A stretch of 64,000 nucleotides of DNA. It comes from Abelmoschus esculentus. Its lineage: Eukaryota > Streptophyta > Magnoliopsida > Malvales > Malvaceae. This document shows, piece after piece, positions 21,920 through 33,505 of the stretch (positions within the stretch are counted from its first letter, which is position 1; the number at the start of each line of letters is the position of its first letter). The notes under the pieces were generated by a model that saw only the letters and a list, made by a program, of their open reading frames with translations, had not been told where the DNA came from and ran no database searches. The DNA lies in assembly GCA_035048815.1 (NCBI GenBank), contig JAUCBN010000001.1, positions 21,653,001-21,717,000 of the forward strand, given 5' to 3'. The position numbers were made by a program, and so were the translations under genes.

Positions 21920-24522
21920 ATGGGTCGTAGGCCAAGCGATCCGGAACACTCCCGTTTCACCTCTCTCTCCCTCCTCTTGGTGGCTCTGTTCTCCTGTCTT
22001 CTGGTCTATGCAGTCGTGTCTACACTATTGAATCCCACCGGAAATTCCAGCTTTCAGTCTTTGGAATCAGTGGCGAGTGTTGATTTGGGGGAAAAGTCTG
22101 GCGAGTGTTGCAGAGGCATCGAGAATTTGGAGCTGTGGGGTGCAGCTGTGAAGTGGGGATCTGACTTCAAGTTTAATTCTTCGGTGGAATGTTGCCAGGC
22201 TTGTAAAGCCATGTGTAATGGAAATGATGGGCCTTGCTTGTGCGACACTTGGGTTTTCTGTGGGAACAAGGAGGCTTGCGGGTCGAGATTTGGAGAGGTG
22301 AGTTCTTCCTGAGCTTTGCTTCTTCGTCTTTCTTATTGGAGTTTAAAGATTTCTTTTAGGTGAGTCTGAAATATCGAATTCAACTGTTACCTTTCCTAAT
22401 AGTTCGTTCGCTTGAATGTTTCCGGTTAGATTGTTTGAGTTATCCTGGTGAATACATTAGTCTTGTGTTCAGATTTGCTTGGTCATGTGTTTACTTTAAT
22501 CCAAGAGAATGTTTAACTTATTTGTTCAAGAATGTTTAAGTTTAAGATGGTTATGCTCAAATCAAATTTAAAGGGGTGTACATTCTCAAGATTGCGTTGA
22601 ACTGCATGTATATCATATTTGGGAAGAGAAGAACAGTAGGAAGTTTAAACATATTCATAGTAGGAAGTTTAAACATATTCAAAAGGATTAGACTAGTATA
22701 ATAGATTGTACAAAGGAAATTGGATGCATAAAAGTTCAATGTAAAGATGTATACATGGATGATGTAAATAGACGTATATGTGCATCTTGGGGAATTTTCT
22801 AATTGGGATGTGTGTTCAAGTGCACGTTTCGTGTGTTGTTGCTTTCTTGGATAATAAAACAAAACTTATCCAAAAAAATGTTTACCTGTTCAGTAAAAAG
22901 AAATCAATATTGGCATATATATATATATAGTTCATAGGTTTGAAGATGTTAAGCTAGAATAATATCACATTCACATTACTAAAAGGACTTTTAATGTGAC
23001 CGGAGAAGTCTATTTCTCTGCTTAGTGACTTAGTCATTTTCTATTTGTTGCATAAGGTAATGCAAATATTTTGTTAAATTTTGGATCAAGATATCCATAA
23101 TCTTATATGTATCATTTTGTTTCCTCAGTGTTGGTTGAAGAAACAAAAGGACACTTTGTCTCCCGAAAGGCAAGATGCAGGGAAATCGGTCAGTTGGACG
23201 TCTGGGATCATATTCGGGAAAGGAGAGGTATAGGACCTATAAGTTTCAGTGATTTTACTTCTTTTTGTCACTGGCTGCAAAATCTCAATTTGAGTGCCTT
23301 TTCTTCTATGGACTAGTTGAACGAGCATAAATTTTCTTTAACTGTTTCCATTTTTGAAATTCATAATGTCGATAACATTTCTTCGGCATTGATGATCATT
23401 CTTGTATCATTTTGTTCAGGGCATCGTTGAGATGGAAACTGAGTACGGTACTCTTCATATAAAAGTGAGTACTTCTACTTTTAGAAGTCCATGATTCTAT
23501 TTGTTTTTTGTTGTCAAGTCTTTTTGACACTGTTAGTCACAAGCTCATTCAGAAGCTATTTTTTGTTATATTGCTTCATCGTTTTCATCCCTGTTTTTGC
23601 TTTTTATTCCTGCTATTGGAAGAAAAGTTGAAGGGAAGATGAACATAAGTAATCTTAGCATTATTATGTTTTATCTGATCAGCACATGCGAGATAGAATA
23701 TGTTTTGTCTTGTTTCTTTAAGGTTAGAATGTTCAATTAACAATGAAGATGATTCTTGTTGTGAAGTCAATGTCTTAATAAGACCTTTCCGGAACGAGGT
23801 TTGGAGTTCCATACAAGTGATACAGAAGTAAAGGGAGAGCATCTCAGACGAATGAAAGAATCCTTGCAGTACTAACTATTCTTTGTTTATTACAGCTTTT
23901 CCCAGACTGTGCTCCACATTCTGTGACCTACATTCTTGAGTTGTTGAATTTGCGCCATTGTGCGGGCTGTCAAATATATCGTGCAGAAAACCGAGGACAA
24001 TCTTGGGATTCACAAGGAAATCACATAAAAGATGTAAGAAAATTGTGCATGACAAAAACTTTTCTAGAAATTGAAGATTTTCATGTTTCTAATACCAAGT
24101 TTCCCACAAATTTACAGGCTCCTTACGGTCCACCCTTCGCACTGATTCAAGGAGTTCTTGAAGCTGAAGGAACCGCATTCAAGAAAATACCAGTAGAGGC
24201 TTGTCCTACCATAAGAAGAGGATCAGTTGCATGGGTTGGCTCTGGTCCAGAGTTCTTTATAAGCCTAGCGAACCACGAGGAATGGAAGAATTCATACACC
24301 GTATTCGGTTCTGTTCTTCCAGAAGACATGGAGGTTGCAGAGAGAATCGGTTCTGTTCTTCCAGAAGACATGGAGGTTGCAGAGAGAATCGCACAACTTG
24401 CAACGAAATCTGATATTTGGAACAACATTAACGTTTCTGTGTTGCAAAAGCCTGTTCCATTGGTTATGCGAAGAATGAAGAAGAGTCTTGGAGATGTTAA
24501 CACAAATGTAAAATCTGAGTGA
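21920..24522 (+). CDS. Cyclophilin-like, single-pass membrane protein (five exons)
   Basis: Exons 21920-22297, 23129-23227, 23420-23464, 23896-24033 and 24118-24522, all with GT-AG introns in phase 0, give 354 residues. An N-terminal hydrophobic anchor (about residues 14-36, LSLLLVALFSCLLVYAVV) is followed by a Cys-rich segment (about 55-137: ECCRG, ECCQACKAMC, CLCDTWVFCG, CWLKK), PAN-like in cysteine spacing. Then comes a cyclophilin-type fold from about 160 (METEYGTLHIKLFPDCAP, then FALIQG, FFISLANHEEW, VFGSV). Canonical isomerase residues such as the F-x-x-M/Q-G-G/D run are altered, so activity is uncertain. It matches a conserved but uncharacterised plant family of cyclophilin-like proteins, probably with the domain in the secretory lumen. 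Odd points: a perfect 42-bp in-frame duplication (24307-24390) and an in-frame 84-bp fourth intron. The ATG is the first in good context before the anchor. Confidence 0.88.
24034..24117 (+). other. 84-bp intron, open and in frame (exitron-like)
   Basis: The donor GTAAGA and acceptor TTTACAG are good, and removing it joins NHIKD to APYGPPFAL, which keeps the domain compact. Its length is a multiple of three and it has no stop in frame, so retention would insert 28 residues (beginning VRKLCMTKTF) without truncation. Confidence 0.7.
24307..24390 (+). repeat. Perfect 42-bp tandem duplication in the coding sequence
   Basis: 24307-24348 and 24349-24390 are identical and each encodes GSVLPEDMEVAERI. 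The copies are in frame and lie in the strand-helix segment after the conserved VFG of the cyclophilin domain. Identity at all 42 bases indicates a recent event, or an assembly artefact. Confidence 0.95.
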
Positions 24523-24664
24523 AAACAGGTATACATTTGTATTTTCTTGATAGTACACTATACTATGATATTTATTATTCATATTTGCCCCTCTCTCCCC
24601 CATCAAAAGTACAATAACATGAAGGTATTGGGCATTTTTGTTGTCCTCACTACTTTTTCTTGAC

Positions 24665-24670
24665 AATAAA
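24665..24670 (+). terminator. Candidate poly(A) signal of the cyclophilin-like gene
   Basis: AATAAA about 140 bases after the stop codon, the first in the 3' flank. Plant poly(A) signals are loose, so this is only a candidate. Confidence 0.35.
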
Positions 24671-24751
24671 ACTTCATCCATTAATTGTGCATTAAGAAAA
24701 GGAAAAAGAAGTTGAGTTGTCTTCTTTAGAGATACTCTTCTGGGATTCATC

Positions 24752-25148
24752 TAGGAGTGTGCATTATTCAGTTTTAATCAAACTAACCGATTAAATTATT
24801 TTTCAATTATTTTGGTTGATTAATTTTAATTATGATTGATTAACAGTTAAGTTTTTTTTTTAAATTTGGTTATCGATTAATTCAGTTTGAAATTGGTTAA
24901 TTAATCAAATTAATTGATATTATTATATATTAAATATTATATATTTATTCTTGGTCGTTAAATTTTTAAAAGTTATAAAGTTGCCATTAAATTTTTTTGA
25001 TATATTACAAAATAGTCATTAAAATTTTTATAATTTATCAATAATTTATAACATAGAATGAGTTAATAATCATTTTGTAATAACTCGATAAGTTTAATGA
25101 TTATTTTGTAACTTTTGAAAGTTTAATAATTAAAAAAACTCATTTTAA
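24752..25148. other. AT-rich, MITE-like flank of the copia element
   Basis: Begins TAGGAGTGTGCATTATTCAG, close to the TAGGGGTGTGCATAATTAACC at 30266, and is full of GGTTAATTAA/CCGATTAA words, as in hAT-derived MITEs. No matching right end was found, perhaps because the copia insertion at 25149 separates the two ends. Confidence 0.4.
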
Positions 25149-25381
25149 TGTTATGAATATTATCTATGTGGATGTCTATTATAATAAGAACTCTATCATT
25201 AGAAATATTATTTTCATTAATTAGAGTTTAATACATTATGTACTTCTTATACCTATAAATAGATGAGTTTGTGAATGCATTATACATAAGTCAATATTGA
25301 GAATAATACAAATACTTCTCTTTATATTTTCTCTTTGTTCTTTCATTCTTGTTTTATTTCTTCTTTACTTTATTCACAACA
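25149..25381 (+). repeat. 5' LTR of copia 1
   Basis: TGTTATGAATATT ... TTATTCACAACA. A TATAAAT run at about 25254 could be the promoter core. Nearly identical to 29707-29935 and closely similar to the LTRs at 31413 and 47243. Confidence 0.9.
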
Positions 25382-26010
25382 CGTTATCAGCACGAGACTC
25401 TAACCAACAGAGATGTTTATCATTCGAATCTTGAAGGAGTTATTGAAAAGAATTTGTTACTGGCATAAATCAAAAGATAAGTTCTTCTCCCTCAATTATA
25501 TTTTAATTACCGATTTTTTTCTTGATCTTTAATTTGATTTTTAATTTATTAAAAATCTTTGGTTGTTTGTTGTTTGTGTAGCGATAAAATGACTCAATTA
25601 TCATGGTTCTTGTCGACAATTCCAAAGCTATTAAGTTAGGCAAAGGGTAAAAACCGATCACTATGATAAAACCCAATTATATTCTAATTAATTAATATAT
25701 TTTTTGTTTTGTTGGTTTAATCCGAGTATATTGGCTGGACATCCCGTTCTGCGAGGCTACTGATCTCAAAGGAGGTTCTTTTTAAATGACCTTGTGGACT
25801 GGTTTAACAACGCTGCGTATGAGGATTATTTTTTTTGTTCTTTATATGTATTGAATACATATTAGTTGATCAGTTACTATTTAATAGTATGAATATTATA
25901 AAATCTATATTTGCTTGAAAGCAATATTTTTTTATCAAAAAACTCAACTATAAATTTCTCCCAAGTTCAAGTAACGAAAATCGTCTTGTTCAAAGAATTT
26001 TTATGGGAGG

Positions 26011-26144
26011 CATTCCCTAAAGTGAATGCAAGCATTATGATTATTCCATGCGATTATTTGATTTATATCATTCCCTAAAGTGAATGAAAGCATGATGTTT
26101 ATTCCATGCGATTATTGAATTTGTTTCATTCCTTGAAGTGAATG
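26011..26144 (+). repeat. 58-bp tandem repeat with CATTCCCTGAAGTGAATG motif (copia 1)
   Basis: The motif lies at 26011, 26069 and 26127, a 58-bp period, each with a GCATGATG...TTATTCCATGCGATTATT spacer. Further copies of the motif sit at 26310 and, less exactly, near 27016 and 27056. CATTC and GAATG at its ends are complementary. In copia 2 the same array is at 35041 and 35099. Confidence 0.75.
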
Positions 26145-27454
26145 TAAACGTGATAATTCACTGTATAATTAGTGAATAAAACTCAATTATGTGCAAGAGT
26201 ATCACTGATGATGATATGTTAGAAAAACATACTCCATTTTTTACACATTAATGTTGTCTTAGAGACACAATATCATACAAGAGTTTTAAATACCTATCAG
26301 TCTCCGCTCCATTCCCTGAAGTGAATGTGATATTTTATAGCGGAATGAATAAAAGTTACATTAGAAATTGTGGTTGCGATTGAGGTCATAAAATAAACAT
26401 GGATAAAATGATTCTTTTGAGAATACTTATATCCACCAGAAGTGGAATTATAAAGATGACAAGAATGATAGAGATCATATCAAAATCTTTATATTAACAA
26501 TACGATGGTACAAACCATTGATCTTGTACTTCTCAAACGCCGAAATATTATGGACTTTATTCATAATCATGAATGATAAATGAAAGAAAATATAAACAAA
26601 ATTTCTTGATGGCGTAAATAATTATGGCGTTATTGGTCCAACTTAATTGGATATTGTTAATTTTCTTATAATCCTTTAAGAGAATAAATTCCCCATTTAT
26701 TTTATTTTGATTTACTATTTATTTATCGTTAATTTATTTTATATATTATTCATTTATGTTTTATATTATTTTATCCTTTGAAGAATATTATCACTTCCAG
26801 AATAAAATCTATAATGAATTGTGGCTATTTATGCCAAGCAGACAGTGCAAATACTCATACAATATTTAAGCATAAGAAATATTTTCCCTTTAAGTACAAG
26901 GGAAATATGAGTACTATATCTCAAAGTACTAAAATATCAATGCTTCAGAAGATCTTTTGAGAGTTTATCTTTGATAGATAACTAATTTGATATAATGTTC
27001 TATATTTTATATTTTACCATTTTTCTGAAGTGAATGGTACAAAGCACATATTTTTTATTTCCCGAAGTGAATGAAATAAAGCACATATTAAAAGGTGCAT
27101 GGTACTGCATATTTTCCCATTTTAAATTCAAGTGAATAATGTGAGTACTTTATCCGGAAGTACTAATATCATAGAAGGCTCCGATTGAGCAAATATATTA
27201 TTGCCAAATGGAACTTTAATCCATATTTACAGTGTATTATACTCGTCAAAGTCACAAAGAGACTTATTGAGTTTTAAAGATACTTAAAGAAATATATTGA
27301 GAATATCTATCAAAGGGATGTTGATTATCTCAATGTTACGAGTATAACTCAAGGCAATAAGAAAATTTTGACAAAATTACATACACTGTTATCTATATTG
27401 TACTACATAAGAGTTAGTACAAATTGAGGATCATGTTATTGTAAACTAGATGTT

Positions 27455-29330
27455 TACTGATAATTTTATTTGGCATGACTGGTTAGACCATCCTGGTTCA
27501 ATTATGATGCGAAAATTTATTTACACTTTTACGTGGTCACTTATTGAAGAACTAAGATTTTCTTCAAGGTAATTTCATGTGATACTTGCTATGAAAGCAA
27601 TTTGATTATTCAATCATCAATAGTTAATATAGAGTATAAATCTATTAATTTTTTGGAACGGATACAAGGTGATATATATGGTCTCATACACCTTTCTTAA
27701 AGACCATCTAGATATTTTATGATTTTTATCTATGCATCGACTAAATGATTTTGTGTATCCTTGTTATTAATCCGTAAATTGGTGCTTACGAGACTACTTG
27801 CTCAGTTAATAAAATTATTAGCACATTTTCCAGATTATTTTTTAAAGATAATCAGTCTTGATAATGTTGATGACATGTAATTTTATATGTAGTATCACAA
27901 ATCGCATCAAGCCAACAAATGATCATAAGTTCTCCCCATTACAAATGGTTTTTGGTCAGGATCCAAATACTTCTCATCTTAGATTTTTTTTGTGTACGAT
28001 ATATATTCTAATTGCTCCACCACAATGCACAAAGATGAGTTTTGTTGGGAATATGTATCGGATTTAAATATCTTGAGCTTCTGAGAGGGAATTTATTTAC
28101 AACCCGATTTATTGACTATCATTTTAATGAGTCAATTTACCCAATATTATGGGGAGAAAATAAATATATAGGGAAAGAAATAAATTGGAATGAATTGTCA
28201 TTTTCTCTTTTTGATCCATGTGTTACACAATGAGAACTATAAGTTCAATGGGTAATTCATTTAGCAAATCAATTGCCAGATGATTTTGCTAACCCTAAAA
28301 GAGTGACTAAGTCACGTATACCAGCTATGAATGCTCCGATTAAATTTGATATCATGGAATGACAAACTCTAGTTGCTAATTAGTCTAACTTACGTTTGAA
28401 GCGTAGTAAACAAGTAAGTTCCAAAGAAATCCTCGAAAAAGAAAAGGAACTATATTTTATGATGGTCTGATCGAGGAATCAATGATTATAAAAATCTCTA
28501 GAAGAGATTAAATGGTCTCCAACAAAGACATTGACATGACTCAGGTACCTGATAATAAAGAGATCTCAATATATTATGTCATGTCTGTTATAAGTGGAAC
28601 TGAAATTAAATCGACGTTGTTTATATATTTGCATGCAATATAGCACTAGAGATTTTATTTGATGATGTGGATCATGAGTCATTGTCAATTGGGAAATGTA
28701 AACAAAGAAACAATTGGCCAACATGAAAAGAGGCAATTGAGGCGAAATTAAAATCTCTTTCAAAAGAGAAGTATTTGGGCCTATAGCCCATACATTGAAA
28801 TGTGTAAAGCTCGCAGATATAAACGAGTCTTTGTGAGAAAGAGAAATCAAAAGGTAAAATCATGAGATATAAGCTCATTTGGTTGCATAGGATTCTCACA
28901 AATATCTGAAATTGAATGAGGAAACTATATTCCTCTGTGGTGGATGTAATTATTTTTAGATACTCTAACAATAAATGAAATGATTTAGTTTCGTCTAATG
29001 GATGTTGTTACATCTTATTTATGTGAGCCTCTTGATAACAACATTTACATGAAGCTTCTAAAAAGATTTAAACTGCCATAAGCAGTTAATTCAAGTTCTC
29101 GAGAATATTATTCAACCATATTGAATATATCTTTTAAGGATTGAAATAATTTAGGAGTATTTGATATAATTGTCTCATTGAATACTTATTAGAATAATGC
29201 TATATGAATTATTTTCCCTAAACATTTTTATTAAGATATTTAGATCTGAATTTTTATTGTGGTGTATGTCGATGATTTGAATATCATTGAGACTCGTGAA
29301 GAGATCTCCCCAAATCCTTGTGCATCAATC
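27455..29330 (+). pseudogene. Copia 1 pol remnants (gag-pre-integrase, integrase, reverse transcriptase)
   Basis: Readable blocks in order: a WHDWLDHPGSIMMRKF-like gag-pre-integrase stretch (about 27475), ERIQGDIYGLIHL (27655), FSPLQMVFGQDPNTSHLRFF (27930), QLPDDFANPKRVTKSRIPAM (28270), RLMDVVTSYLCEPLDNNIYM (about 29000), and the catalytic YVDDLNII of reverse transcriptase (29266-29289). Between integrase and FSPLQ the sequence jumps directly, so the DDE core is gone. Many stops and shifts. No protein can be made. Confidence 0.8.
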
Positions 29331-29706
29331 GACATATAGAAAAGATATTTAAAGAGACTTGACATGCATAAAGCATATTTATTGATCAACCTTATGGTTG
29401 CTTAGTCTCTTAATGTAAACGATCTACCTCAACATTTGAAGATTGTATTCAATATTGAATCATGAAGATTTAAAGATCTTATATGATATTTTCATGAGGG
29501 GGAGTAAATACGCGTTGCACTCTTTTTCCTTAACTAAGGTTTTGTCCTAATAGGTTTTCCTGGTAAGGTTTTTAATGAGGCAACATGTTATGTGTATAAA
29601 AGATGTGTGTACTATTTTTCCTTCACTTATATTTTTTTTCCACAGGGTTTTTAACTTGGTAAGATTTTAACGAGACACATTATCTTCATAGACATCCAAG
29701 GGGGAG

Positions 29707-29935
29707 TGTTATGAGTATTATCTATGTGGATGTCTATCATAATAAGAACTCTATCATTGAAATATTATCTTCATTAATTAGAGTTCAATACATTATGTAC
29801 TTATACCTATAAACAAATGATTTTGTGAAGGCGTTGTACATAAGTCAATATTGAGAATAATACAAATATCTCTCTTTATATCTTCTCTTTGTTCTTTCAT
29901 TCTTGTTTTATTTCTTCTTTACTTTATTCACAACA
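29707..29935 (+). repeat. 3' LTR of copia 1
   Basis: TGTTATGAGTATT ... TTATTCACAACA, directly after a GGGGGAG polypurine tract and followed by TTTAA, the target duplication. Confidence 0.9.
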
Positions 29936-29940
29936 TTTAA

Positions 29941-30989
29941 TATATTTTAGTAATTTTTCAAAAAAAATAAAATAATAATATACTATATTTTAGTGACTAT
30001 TTATAATTTACCCAAAATATTATTTTAAAAATAATTTTATAAGGATAAAAAATTTAAATCAAATTCACATTATAATTTACTAAAATATTATTTTAATAAA
30101 TAATTTGGTTAAGGATAAAAAATTTTAACCGAATGCACATTATATTTACCTAAAATATTATTTTAAAATATAATTTGATTAAGAATAAAAAAAATTAAAT
30201 TGAATGCATGTCGTAGTTCCACCTCTTGATAGTGGTTATGGACTGGTTACAAATAGTGTTGAAACTAGGGGTGTGCATAATTAACCGTTATCGTCAATCG
30301 GTATAATCGTTATATTTTATAGGTTAATTTATTAAATCGTTAAAATTAAATAATTTTAGTTAATCAAACTGTTAAAATGATGATTAATGGTTACGATTAT
30401 GGGTAAGAATTTTGACTAATAGTTAACTTATATATTAATCGTTATTAAATTATTTATTTATATTTAAAATATAAAATAATATTCTGCATTTTCATTTTGT
30501 TTTTTATGCATTAAACTTTGATTATTATATGTTAGTTAAATATTTGTTCGTAAAACTTTGATAATAGTTTTTAAGTCTTTAACTTTGGTGTATTGCTACA
30601 ATGTATGTATTGTAAAATTTTTAAACTTTAAAATATTATAAAGTTTGTGTGTTTTGTCTTGTGTTAAAACTCTATAGTATGTAAATATGTTTTAATTACA
30701 GTGTAAGTGATTAAAATATCTTTATTTAAGTATTTTTATAAATGTTTTAATATATTATTTATTATAAAGAGAATTATATTATTCTCTAAAATATAACGAA
30801 CACGTTAAAAAATTATAATAGGTTACAGGTTAACTTATAATTAAACCGTTGGTTAATCTATCTTAACGGTTAATCGTTACGGTTGACCATTTTTTAATGA
30901 TTAGATTACGATTAACATAGTTCAATAACTGTTATAATGGTTAATCGAACATTTAAATTAAAGGGTACAATTAACCGAACAAAAATCCT
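29941..30989. other. AT-rich stretch with hAT-MITE-like sequence
   Basis: TAGGGGTGTGCATAATTAACCG at 30266 opens a tract crowded with GGTTAATCG and AACCGTTA words that runs to about 30980. This is the pattern of decayed hAT MITEs. A clear complementary right end and 8-bp duplication were not found. No gene. Confidence 0.4.
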
Positions 30990-31215
30990 CTGCCTCTTTT
31001 TTGTGCCTCCCTTCATGCCTCCTTTGTATTTTTTAAAAAAAAATGAATTTTAAACCATAAACCTTTATTTTCTATATTCTAAACCCTAAACCCTACACCC
31101 TAAAAAATACACCTTACCCCTAATTCCCTAAACCCTAACCAAAACCCCTAACCTAGAACCCTAAATCCTAAACCCTCTAATTTAAAGTGGAGGCATAAAT
31201 GGAGGCATGAGAAAG
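30990..31215. repeat. Dispersed repeat with telomere-like CCCTAAA motifs, copy B
   Basis: Bounded by GTGCCTCCCTTCATGCCTCC and its near complement GGAGGCATAAATGGAGGCA. Inside are CTAAACCCTAAACCCTACAC, CCCTAAACCCTAACC and CCTAAATCCTAAACCCT. It is the inverted relative of the repeat at 8454-8690. The inverted ends make it a MITE-like unit. Confidence 0.6.
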
Positions 31216-31412
31216 AGACAAATGACTTGGGTTCCAATTAACCTACCATAAACGCTTCTAATTGAAACTATTCTATTGGATCAATTATAATTTTAATATT
31301 TTGATGACGTGACGATTTTGGATGGCATTTTCAAATAAATATTTTTTTCTTAATTAACAAATTATAAAATAATATCATTGATGATTATTTAGAAAAATAA
31401 TTATATTTTATT

Positions 31413-31658
31413 TATTATAAATATTATCTATATGGATGTCTATCATAATAAGAACTCTATCATTAGAAATATTATCTTCATTAATTAGAGTTTAATATAT
31501 TATATATTGTTTATGCCTATAAGCAGATGAGTTTGTGAAGGCATTCTATACAAGTCAATATTTAGAATAATACAAATATCTCTCTTTATATCTTCTCTTT
31601 GTTCTTTCATTCTTGTTCTTTATTCTTGTTTTATTTCTTCATTATTTTATTTATAACA
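31413..31658 (+). repeat. 5' LTR of copia 2
   Basis: TATTATAAATATT ... TTTATAACA, followed by the same CGTTATCAGCACGAG leader as in copia 1. Confidence 0.88.
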
Positions 31659-31939
31659 CGTTATCAGCACGAGACTCTAACCAACGAAGGTGTTTGTCGT
31701 TCGAATCTTGAAGGAGTTATTGAAAAGAATTTGTTACTAGCATAAATCAAAGACAAGTTCTTCTCCCTCAATTATATTTTAATTATCGGTTATTTTTCTC
31801 TCTTGATCTTTGATTTGATTTTTAATTTATTAAAAATCTTTGGTTGTTTGGTATTTTTGTAGCGATAAAGTGACTCAAATACCGTGGCTCTTATTGACAA
31901 TTCCTGAAAAAGATTTTAACAAGATATTGGTAACTAAAT

Positions 31940-32092
31940 TGTTAGGCTTGGAGTGGCTCGATGCACAACCGATTAACTTACCAATTTGATGGAGAAAGAG
32001 CACTTTGGGTGATTTGTTGTGGAAGCAAAAATAACACAACGATTTTAGAGTGGTTCGGCCTTCGAACAAGCGCCTACATCCATTACCTTAGC
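31940..32092 (-). repeat. Truncated 3' LTR of the nested copia (153 bp)
   Basis: Aligns with 33506-33658 (TGTTAGGCTTGG to CTACCTTAG) and then diverges into internal sequence. Confidence 0.85.
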
Positions 32093-32154
32093 CTCCCTCT
32101 TATCCACTACCTCATGTAAAAATTTGATTTTTTCAAATTATTTTTCTTTTCAAG

Positions 32155-33413
32155 CTATTTGGAAATCAAATCTTTTTCCTTCCTAAGATCATTTAAAGCA
32201 ATTTGATGATCGTTTTTCATCGTTTGAAGCAAATTTTGTAAATCAAAAACTTTAAGTTCAAAATCTTTCATTTTTGCTTCAAACTCAAAATTGGTTTTCA
32301 AAAGTAAATCATTTTCAATTTTCAACTTTGAAATCAATTTCTTTTTCTTTGAAAATGTAATTTTGAAATCAAAAACCAATTTATCATAAGCTTCTTGTAA
32401 CTCATCAAATGTATAAGAATTTTAAGTATGAGAGTTAGAAGCTACCTCCCTCTCATTGAGGGCCATCAAGCATAGGTTGACTTCTTCATTTTCGGTGGAG
32501 TCCTCATCACTCCAAGTAGCCATATATACTTGCTTCTTTGAAGATGATCCCCTTTTTGATAGACTTGTGGGAGTCCTTCATCTTCTTCTTTGATTCATGC
32601 TTTGAGGATCTCTTACTTTTGTTCCTCACGAATCAATCAAAGTCAATGAAGAGTCGGGCAAGCTCTTCATCTTCTTCACTATCCTCCTCACTTGAATCTT
32701 CAAAATGGATGCACTTGGAGGATTTTAGAGCAACGGTGTTGACATTTACACCAAGCTCTTGAACTTTCTTCTTCTCCATCGCTCTAATCTCTTCCTTCTT
32801 CTTCTCTTCTTGTCTTCCTTTCATCATAATTTGATGTGTGAGGAGTGACCCCATGAGTTCATCAAGTTTGAGTGTCTTTAGATTTTAGGCTTCAATGATG
32901 ACGGTCATTTTTGTGTCCCATGACTCGGGTAGAGAATAGATAAGCTTACGAACAAGCTTCTCCTCCGGAATGATCTCTTCATATCCTCTAAGTCCATTGG
33001 TGATGGTGGAGAAATGATCAAACATCTTTTCTATGTCCTCTTCTGGATACATCTTAAAGTTCTCATACTCTTGGTTGAGGAAACCAATCTTGGTCTCCTT
33101 TACTTCGTTTGTTCCTTCATATGTGACTTCTAACTTGTCCCAAACTTCCTTGGCACTATCACAAGAAGATATCTTCTCATAGATGCTTGGATGGAATGCA
33201 CAAACAAGAATGTGCAAGGCTTTATGATTAAGCACCATCTTCTTGCGATCTTCCACGCTCCATTGCATTTATTCCTTTTGGCATAAATGGTCCATATTCA
33301 ATTATATCTCATAGCTTTTAGTCTCTAGAGTTGATGAAATACTTCATCCTTATCTTCCATTAGGAGTAGTTGGACCCGTCAAAGAAAGGTGGCTTGTCAA
33401 TAGATTGAGCCAT
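32155..33413 (-). pseudogene. Copia gag (UBN2 family) with coiled-coil C-terminal part
   Basis: Begins MAQSIDKPPFFDGSNYS at 33413, followed by the UBN2 core (33268-32885): NHKALHILVCAFHPSIYEKI, SSCDSAKEVWDKLEVTYEGT, PEEKLVRKLIYSLPESWDTK. After a stop comes an acidic-basic stretch (GSLLTHQIMMKGRQEEKKK, SSEEDSEEDEELARLF), and a heptad-rich coil (KKKLISKLKIENDLLLKTNF). Gag forms the particle that packages element RNA. Stops at about 33360, 32885, 32633 and 32400 break the frame. No zinc knuckle or protease follows, because the element is truncated there. Confidence 0.82.
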
Positions 33414-33505
33414 AGAATGTCGGTTAATTGTAAATTGGTCGAGCTCTCTGAATCTTCTCAATAGGATGTTAATCCTCTTTGATTGAGCCTCGCTATGATA
33501 CCAAT

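Larger units (their letters stand above)
25149..29935 (+). mobile_element. Ty1/copia retrotransposon 1, complete ends, decayed coding region
   Basis: Terminal LTRs of about 230 bp (25149-25381 and 29707-29935) begin TGTTATGA and end CACAACA. The direct repeat TTTAA flanks the element (25144-25148 and 29936-29940). The polypurine tract CAAGGGGGAG lies just before the 3' LTR. After the 5' LTR comes TTATCAGCACGAG, at the primer-site position; it only partly resembles the initiator-Met tRNA site. Coding remnants run in the order gag-pre-integrase, integrase, reverse transcriptase, full of stops and with a deletion inside integrase shared with copia 2. Total 4787 bp. Confidence 0.92.

Noticed and set aside
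22054..22269. Minus-strand open frame opposite exon 1 of the cyclophilin-like gene
   Set aside because: Shadow of the real exon.
24147..24750. Two minus-strand open frames opposite exon 5
   Set aside because: Shadows. They also contain the 42-bp duplication only because the coding strand does.
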